Below, one piece after another: positions 31,652 through 36,158 of a DNA stretch of 36,158 nt (the stretch's first letter is position 1; the number at the start of each line of letters is the position of its first letter). The notes beneath the pieces were generated by a model. It saw only the letters and a list, made by a program, of their open reading frames with translations, did no database searches and was not told where the DNA came from. The translations under genes and the position numbers were made by a program. Source of the stretch: an uncultured Armatimonadota bacterium (GTDB taxonomy: Bacteria > Armatimonadota > Fimbriimonadia > Fimbriimonadales > Fimbriimonadaceae); assembly GCA_903833215.1 (NCBI GenBank), contig CAILEM010000063.1:1-36158 (forward strand), written 5' to 3'.

Positions 31652-32777
31652 TCCATCCACTGGGTGGCTCGGCGCCTGTCTCCACTGCTCGGATGTGGAG
31701 CGTCCCTGCTTTGGAATCGAAGTGGTAGGCAGCAGCCCAGCCTTCTCGGTAGGTGGGGTCGGTTCTCACTCCCATGCAAGCGTTGGCCAGCTCCTTGATG
31801 TGCTTCGCTTCCTTAAAGCTTGTCGCGATGAAGAGAGAGCTAATGGTCCTCGGGAATCCGACTTCAATCGTCGTTCCTGCCAACACGACCTTGATTTCGG
31901 CTCCATCCGCAAAGTGGCTGGCCCGCATCACATCCGCCAAATTCGCGACGACGTTTTTCTTTAGCTGCTCGGGGGACATCACGCGAGTCGGCACTTGCGG
32001 CGCAGTGAAATGGAGACCGCTAGGCGCGGCAACGGTATGCCCGTGACTCCTCTTCGCTTCTTCAGTTGCTGAGACAATCTCCTCTGAAGTGGCACGCGGG
32101 AGACTCTTGACCAAATCGTCGAGAAACGCAACACCAGCCGCTGAATTCTCGACACAAGTCAGCATGAGTTCCGGCGGTTGCTCTCGGGTGGAGTGGCGGG
32201 TCGCAATGATCTCCATTCCTAAATTGAATTCGTCCAGATGCACGCTTACCAGGCGTTCTACCTTCATGAGTTGGCTATGGTCGGCTGGCTTGAAGAGGAG
32301 TTTGACTTCGGTGGCTCGCCCCTTTTCAGGGGGGCGATATCCGCTCACCGAGAATTCGCTATGATGCGGGAACTGGTTCGCATCGAACGGCAGCTTCAGC
32401 GCCTCGACAAATGCCGCCATCGCATCAATGGCATTGTCCGACTTCCCTACAACCCGCACGAACCGAGCGTGGTTGTCGTGGAAATACTTCTTGGCAAAGT
32501 CATCCGTCGAGATAAGTGGCTGATGAAAAGTATCCAACCCTAAGATTGGGACCAACGTTAACCGAAAGTCCCTGTGATCTGGGATCGACTCAAACCACTC
32601 AATAAAGGCTTCCGCCGTCATCCCATCCGGTGGGCGGATGTAATGGCTTGCTGGAGAATCTGATCCTGTGAGTGTCGGCTTGTGGACACGGATGGAATTC
32701 TCCACATCCAAGACCTGAGGAACACCACGTTCCTCAATGAGTTGTTTCGTATGTTTGAATAGCGAATGCGGTTCCAT
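31635..32777 (-). CDS. hypothetical protein, 380 residues
   Basis: I take the ATG at 32777 because the sequence ahead of it in the longer frame (from 32879) lacks coding character. Globular, with segments PILGLDTFHQPLISTDDFAKK, DAMAAFVEALKLPFD and TIEVGFPRTISSLFIATSF. I do not recognise a family. No signal peptide or membrane helix is visible. A 12-bp perfect palindrome lies just ahead of its start. It converges with the antiporter gene and is divergent from hicA. Confidence 0.6.
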   Translation of the reverse strand: MEPHSLFKHTKQLIEERGVPQVLDVENSIRVHKPTLTGSDSPASHYIRPPDGMTAEAFIEWFESIPDHRDFRLTLVPILGLDTFHQPLISTDDFAKKYFHDNHARFVRVVGKSDNAIDAMAAFVEALKLPFDANQFPHHSEFSVSGYRPPEKGRATEVKLLFKPADHSQLMKVERLVSVHLDEFNLGMEIIATRHSTREQPPELMLTCVENSAAGVAFLDDLVKSLPRATSEEIVSATEEAKRSHGHTVAAPSGLHFTAPQVPTRVMSPEQLKKNVVANLADVMRASHFADGAEIKVVLAGTTIEVGFPRTISSLFIATSFKEAKHIKELANACMGVRTDPTYREGWAAAYHFDSKAGTLHIRAVETGAEPPSGWKSVPR

Positions 32778-32786
32778 GAATCGATC

Positions 32787-32798
32787 TCTAGATCTAGA
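32787..32798. promoter_or_regulatory. 12-bp palindrome upstream of the 380-residue gene
   Basis: TCTAGATCTAGA is a perfect 12-bp palindrome, 9 bases before the ATG at 32777. A dimeric regulator could bind here, but it may be chance. Confidence 0.25.
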
Positions 32799-32942
32799 CG
32801 GGCCCAAGTCGTTAATATGGCTGAGGCTCAGCCACGAAATGCTGACGGTGAAGAGTGCTTTCTCGCGAATCACCACCATCCCCAGTCAATGATAACTAAA
32901 TGTAGCTTTCTGATTCTTAATTAAGCCCAGTATCATATTAAA

Positions 32943-33128
32943 ATGACGGCAAAGGAGGTCATCAAGAGATTGGAAAGTGAGGGCTGGTATCTTGATCGTA
33001 CCGCTGGGGATCATCGGCAGTTCAAACATCCAACAAAAGCAGGCCTCGTCACCGTTTCAGGACAACTTGGAAAAGACATTCATAAGGGAACGCTTGGCAA
33101 CATTAAGCGTCAAGCCGGATGGAATTGA
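32943..33128 (+). CDS. hicA: HicA-like mRNA interferase toxin
   Basis: This encodes 61 residues. The dsRBD-like HicA fold is clear: MTAKEVIKRLESEGWYLDRTAGDHRQFKHPTK carries the catalytic His24 in GDHRQF, followed by VTVSG and GTLGNIKRQAG. HicA cleaves mRNA and tmRNA. Gene order is toxin first, as in most hicAB loci. TATCAT (32931-32936) ends 6 bases before the ATG, with no ribosome site, so the transcript is probably leaderless. The stop of hicA lies 38 bases before hicB. Confidence 0.92.
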   Translation: MTAKEVIKRLESEGWYLDRTAGDHRQFKHPTKAGLVTVSGQLGKDIHKGTLGNIKRQAGWN

Positions 33129-33166
33129 CGGTTGACATCTAGAGATCTTTTGGACTCAGGAGCATC

Positions 33167-33379
33167 ATGAAGCAATACGCAGTCATCTATGAGAAAGGGG
33201 AAAACAACTGGTCTGCCTACCCGCCAGACCTTCCAGGATGTGTTGCAACCGGAGACACGTTCGAAGAGGTAAAACGAACAATAGCGGAAGCAATCACATT
33301 TCATTTAGAGGGATTAGTTCTTGCTGGATACGACGTTCCAGAGCCAACCTCACTTGCGGCAATGGTTGCAGTCGCATGA
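33167..33379 (+). CDS. hicB: HicB-like antitoxin
   Basis: This encodes 70 residues. The partial RNase H-like HicB fold is clear: YAVIYEKGENNWSAYPPDLPGCVATGDTFEEVKRTIAEAI, then FHLEGL. It neutralises HicA. The protein ends shortly after the fold (VPEPTSLAAMVAVA), so there is no C-terminal DNA-binding HTH, unlike HicB proteins that repress their own operon. CAGGAG 6 bases before the ATG is a good ribosome site, allowing antitoxin to be made separately from HicA. Confidence 0.92.
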   Translation: MKQYAVIYEKGENNWSAYPPDLPGCVATGDTFEEVKRTIAEAITFHLEGLVLAGYDVPEPTSLAAMVAVA

Positions 33380-33395
33380 AATTCTCGAAAGCGGT

Positions 33396-33433
33396 GCGAG
33401 ATATTTCAGATTTAGTGGTTTGAAATATCTCGC
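33396..33433. terminator. 13-bp perfect hairpin after hicB
   Basis: GCGAGATATTTCA (33396-33408) and its complement (33421-33433) flank a 12-base loop, 17 bases past the hicB stop. There is no T-run. It is a probable 3'-end structure of the hicAB transcript, or a binding site for a regulator of the next gene. Confidence 0.5.
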
Positions 33434-33486
33434 CGGTTCTATTCATCCAAGACACAAAACGACTCCCTAATTCCCACTTAGATCAG

Positions 33487-34545
33487 ATGATTGCGGCATG
33501 GTTATTTGCATGGTCCGTAGCAGTATGTCATGACCATATAGACGTCATGGCGGCTGACGGGCAGGATGGGTCCAGACAGGTCGGAGTTTGGGTGATGACC
33601 TTCTTTGACAAGGCGGACAAATTCCATCATTGGTCGGATGTCAAACAGCGGCATGCGGCAATGCCGGTTGGAGGTCCGTTTAGCTGCTCGGATCCCACCG
33701 AGATAGCGAAGGAATACGCAGCGATCCGAAACGCGGGTATCGACTACGTATTGCTTGATGACACCAACACGCTATATGTCGACGATGGTCTGATCGAAAT
33801 AGCAGTTCAGGCATGGTTTGACTATTCGGACAAGCAACCGGCAAACCAGCGCATTCAAATCGCAATTGCCGCAGGTGGAGAGTTGAACCAACACGAGGAT
33901 CCCAAAAGCTGGACAGCGGCAGTCAACGATCTATTCAAGAGGTATGCGCAAAGGCCCAGCTACCTCCGAGCAAACGGAAAGCCTGTTCTTTACTGGTACA
34001 TCGAAAAGGACGTGCTCCCGAACTGGGCTGACACGCGTTGGACCATACGTCAGACATATCACTTTTTCCGTACCGCCGACCAGATGACACACGGCGGATG
34101 GGGCTACGGTGCCGAAAATACACCGCGCGCCTCAGGACTAGATTGCGCATCCATTCACCCGGGTTGGAACCTCGACCTACCGGGTTATCCGAGACGCGAT
34201 GGCGACCACTACTGCGACCAATGGTGTCGCGCGATCGAAAGCCATCCTCGGTCGGTGCTACTCAGCGATTGGAACGGTTGGAATGAAGGCACTGCCCTAG
34301 CCGAATTAATGCGATGGCTAGATCACTACGGAGAACCCACTCCTACGTGGTACATGGACCTGACTCGAGGCTATGTCAACCTGTTGAAGCTAAAGTTCGT
34401 CGAAGGTGCCTACTATCGCCCCGAAGGGCAACCGCCGGTTTACCAGTATGTGAAGGGGGCATTCATCCACCAAAACGAATACCCCGACGGCAAACCCGTC
34501 ATCGTGGTGCCCAAAGGCGCCATCCGAGCCTTCCCTCCTCTCTGA
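33487..34545 (+). CDS. exported GH99-like protein
   Basis: This encodes 352 residues. A short hydrophobic N-terminus (MIAAWLFAWSVAV) suggests export. The fold and motifs follow GH99/WbsX-like glycosidases: VGVWVMTFFDKADKFHHW at the start, AGIDYVLLDDTN, KPVLYWYIEKD and LLSDWNGWNEGT, which corresponds to the catalytic WNEWNEG region. It resembles the larger protein at 16-18 kb in fold but lacks the discoidin domains. Substrate unknown; an alpha-linked glycan is possible. It is monocistronic after hicAB. Confidence 0.75.
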   Translation: MIAAWLFAWSVAVCHDHIDVMAADGQDGSRQVGVWVMTFFDKADKFHHWSDVKQRHAAMPVGGPFSCSDPTEIAKEYAAIRNAGIDYVLLDDTNTLYVDDGLIEIAVQAWFDYSDKQPANQRIQIAIAAGGELNQHEDPKSWTAAVNDLFKRYAQRPSYLRANGKPVLYWYIEKDVLPNWADTRWTIRQTYHFFRTADQMTHGGWGYGAENTPRASGLDCASIHPGWNLDLPGYPRRDGDHYCDQWCRAIESHPRSVLLSDWNGWNEGTALAELMRWLDHYGEPTPTWYMDLTRGYVNLLKLKFVEGAYYRPEGQPPVYQYVKGAFIHQNEYPDGKPVIVVPKGAIRAFPPL

Positions 34546-34831
34546 GATATGCAGCGTGTTGGACGGGGGGACCACTTTCACAAGTAATCCAGATTTTGCC
34601 TGCGAGTTCAAAATCACTTGTAGAGGAATGGAGTGCCCTTTCCCATGTCTGGTTTGTAACACCACCGCACGATAGCGAGGCACGCCTCGCATCTACAAAC
34701 TTCCTGCGCAAACCCCTTTTTGAATCTGATTTATTTGGACTTACTGAGGAAGACGTGTTCGACGCTACCGCCACTGGAAAAAGTGCAATAAGTGGCTAAG
34801 AGGCGTACTCGACGGCGGACTATACTATCGC

Positions 34832-35335
34832 ATGGATCTCGCTGAAACCCTTCTTGAATCTTGGGATCGTCAATGTAAGATCGTCAATGCCGTTGCCACG
34901 CTCATTGATGAAGATAATCGTCACGCTCAGCCCTCTGAGGACGGCTGGGGACTCGATCAGCACCTTTCCCACATGCATGGTGTCCGACGATTCTTCCTGT
35001 CGCAAGTCGCTCCAGAACATTCGGCGGGACTAACCAGTGCTTCCCAAGACAGTCTTGGAACCCCGCTGGAAGACCTAGATGCCATCAAAGCTTGCCTTGT
35101 CGCAAGTGAGAAGGCCGTTCGAGACGCAGTCAAAGTTGCTCTCGCCAAAGGCGGACCGATGGCTGGAGCAAATGTCACCTACGACAATCCGGTTCTATTC
35201 CTGCAACACATGGTGTGGCACGATGGTTGGCATATCGGCTTGATTTTCCTTGCCTTGCGTCTGAACGGACAAGAGCCACCCGAGGAATGGGAAGAGCCGA
35301 ACGTATGGGGCCAGTGGCGCACTGAGACCTGGTAG
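34832..35335 (+). CDS. DinB-like (four-helix bundle) protein
   Basis: This encodes 167 residues with the DinB/YfiT four-helix pattern. A metal triad is suggested by His48 in HLSHMHG or nearby, and His126/His130/His134 in QHMVWHDGWHIGLIFLALRL, typical of metal-dependent thiol transferases or DNA-damage-inducible proteins of this family. PPEEWEEPNVWGQWRTETW forms a Trp-rich tail. TATACT (34821-34826) ends 5 bases upstream of the ATG and no ribosome site is present, so the transcript is probably leaderless. The real substrate is unknown. Confidence 0.8.
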   Translation: MDLAETLLESWDRQCKIVNAVATLIDEDNRHAQPSEDGWGLDQHLSHMHGVRRFFLSQVAPEHSAGLTSASQDSLGTPLEDLDAIKACLVASEKAVRDAVKVALAKGGPMAGANVTYDNPVLFLQHMVWHDGWHIGLIFLALRLNGQEPPEEWEEPNVWGQWRTETW

Positions 35336-35476
35336 CGGCCAGTGTGTTAATAAAGCCTGAATTACTGCGTAGTTTGGCGCTTAGTCCTTTACGCGGAGGG
35401 CTGATTCCTGATACGATAGGGGCTCAAATTCGGCCCTTTCGTCCTGTTTCAGGTTTCGCCGATTTGCTTCTTGCCT

Positions 35477-35872
35477 ATGTTTAAGCGTTTTCAGCGTGAA
35501 CCCACGACAACGGATCTTTTTGCGAGTGCACGATCAGGCGATGTCCCTCTTGCCGAAAAGGCACTTCGGGCTGGCATCGTGGTTGATGTCCGAGATCGAA
35601 CTCAGCGCACCCCTCTTTGCGTGGCTGCAAAGTATGGCCGACTTGAGGTCATTAAGCTGCTGCTCCAACACGGCGCTAATGTGAATGTCGTGGCTGCCGA
35701 AGGACGCACCCCAATCTACTTCGCGGTCATCTCTGGTTCTCTCGAAGTCGTGAAGTTTCTCATTGAGGTGGGAGCAAGGATTGACGTTCAGGACTCCATT
35801 GGATATACACCGCATGCCTACGCGAAAGAAGGCAACCAGTGGCACCTCCTGTCGGTGCTTCAGATTGGGTAA
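35477..35872 (+). CDS. ankyrin-repeat protein
   Basis: This encodes 131 residues from ATG 35477 (a TTG at 35471 adds only two). About four ankyrin repeats are visible: TDLFASARSGDVPLAEKAL, then RTPLCVAAKYGRLEVIKLLL, then RTPIYFAVISGSLEVVKFLI, then YTPHAYAKEGNQWHLLSVL. The whole protein is repeats, so it should bind another protein. No signal peptide or membrane helix is present. The partner is unknown. Confidence 0.88.
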   Translation: MFKRFQREPTTTDLFASARSGDVPLAEKALRAGIVVDVRDRTQRTPLCVAAKYGRLEVIKLLLQHGANVNVVAAEGRTPIYFAVISGSLEVVKFLIEVGARIDVQDSIGYTPHAYAKEGNQWHLLSVLQIG

Positions 35873-35883
35873 ATCGAAACCTC

Positions 35884-35927
35884 TGTAACGAAGTTTTGCG
35901 TGGCTAAGTAGACGGCGGTTCGTTACA
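35884..35927. repeat. 9-bp inverted repeat after the ankyrin gene
   Basis: TGTAACGAA (35884-35892) and TTCGTTACA (35919-35927) are perfect inverted arms 26 bases apart, just past the ankyrin stop. They could pair in the transcript or bind a regulator. Confidence 0.35.
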
Positions 35928-35969
35928 CTCATTTCAAGAAGCGAGGAACGTCTCGCCCCAACAAAACAA

Positions 35970-36001
35970 AGAAGGGCGAGGCATTGCTGCCTCGCCCTTC
36001 T
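35970..36001 (-). terminator. strong intrinsic terminator
   Basis: AGAAGGGCGAGGCA (35970-35983), a 4-base loop and the complement (35988-36001) form a 14-bp GC-rich stem. On the minus strand the stem is followed by TTTGTTTTG, a canonical intrinsic terminator for the gene ending at 36021. On the plus strand it may also stop the ankyrin transcript. Confidence 0.88.
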
Positions 36002-36020
36002 CTTACCTTTCGTATGTGAC

Positions 36021-36158
36021 TTACTTGCCGCCGGCTTTGGCACCCGGCTGTGCGATCACTGCGCTAGGATCTAGACTTGCGGTTGCAGGTCCAGTCTTTA
36101 CGTCAGCATTCTTGGCCGTTGGTGTTGGAGCAGCAGGAGTAGCCGGAGCCGGCTCCTC
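36021..36158 (-). CDS. Pro/Ala-rich C-terminal tail of a partial gene
   Basis: A minus-strand frame enters from the right edge and ends with TAA at 36021-36023, giving 45 residues: EEPAPATPAAPTPTAKNADV, then SLDPSAVIAQPGAKAGGK. The low-complexity Pro/Ala tail is followed by the strong terminator, so it is a real gene end. The main domain is outside the window. SecG proteins and some exported or ribosome-associated proteins have such tails, but I cannot assign it. Confidence 0.7.
   Translation of the reverse strand, partial: EEPAPATPAAPTPTAKNADVKTGPATASLDPSAVIAQPGAKAGGK

Noticed and set aside
32787-32798. Palindrome as a restriction-modification signal
   Set aside because: It is simply two overlapping six-base palindromes and no methylase or nuclease gene is near.
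33680-34799. Frames overlapping and following the GH99-like gene
   Set aside because: They are shadows, with basic, low-quality sequences. No gene is supported at 34546-34831.
1-36158. CRISPR array, diversity-generating retroelement or retron
   Set aside because: No regularly spaced direct repeats, reverse transcriptase or Cas-like genes are visible.

Overview
The window is about 36 kb of moderate-GC bacterial chromosome. Predicted secreted glycosidases and esterases, a cytochrome c/copper monooxygenase fusion, a MocR regulator, many small toxin-antitoxin pairs and sparse Shine-Dalgarno sites suggest a free-living Gram-negative-type heterotroph. My best guess is Armatimonadota (Fimbriimonas-like). 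That placement is inference from gene content; there is no rRNA or other phylogenetic marker in the window.

Layout. (1) 1-2570: end of a decayed integrative element. It holds an IS630-type transposase tail, a small membrane protein, a tyrosine recombinase broken by two frameshifts, an upstream gene broken by an in-frame TGA, and a tRNA 3' fragment that looks like the attachment-site scar. (2) 2770-10112: a secreted cytochrome c/copper monooxygenase, a Phd/VapC-type pair, an ArsR/AHSA1 operon with an operator centred on its start codon, a GH26 glycosidase, a DUF433/DUF5615 pair and a secreted esterase. (3) 10177-14445: an orphan antitoxin, then minus-strand genes for secreted SRPBCC, VOC, TPR and AraC/GyrI-like proteins and two 'FDFWIGxW' proteins, one with an in-frame TAG. 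(4) 14534-19453: a MocR-type regulator lacking the PLP lysine, a GH99-like glycosidase with two discoidin domains, a two-TM PH-like gene broken by an in-frame TAA, and a secreted cyclophilin. (5) 19515-22383: a glycyl radical enzyme with its activase. (6) 22833-31601: a TA pair with a frameshifted PIN toxin, GNAT, a phytanoyl-CoA dioxygenase-like protein, VOC, an NTF2-like secreted protein, a VapBC-like pair, a flavin halogenase-like enzyme and a CPA2 antiporter. (7) 31635-36158: a hypothetical protein, HicAB, a second GH99-like protein, DinB-like and ankyrin proteins, and the Pro/Ala-rich tail of a gene running off the right edge.

Three themes stand out. First, single-lesion pseudogenes are common: three in-frame stops (TGA, TAG, TAA) and three frameshifts, each at a short homopolymer. 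Second, at least nine genes have a -10-like hexamer 5-9 nt upstream of the start codon, implying leaderless mRNAs. Third, six TA loci or remnants lie within about 31 kb. Most genes are small accessory functions in short operons. The only evident two-gene enzyme system is the glycyl radical enzyme with its activase, whose substrate cannot be told from sequence.
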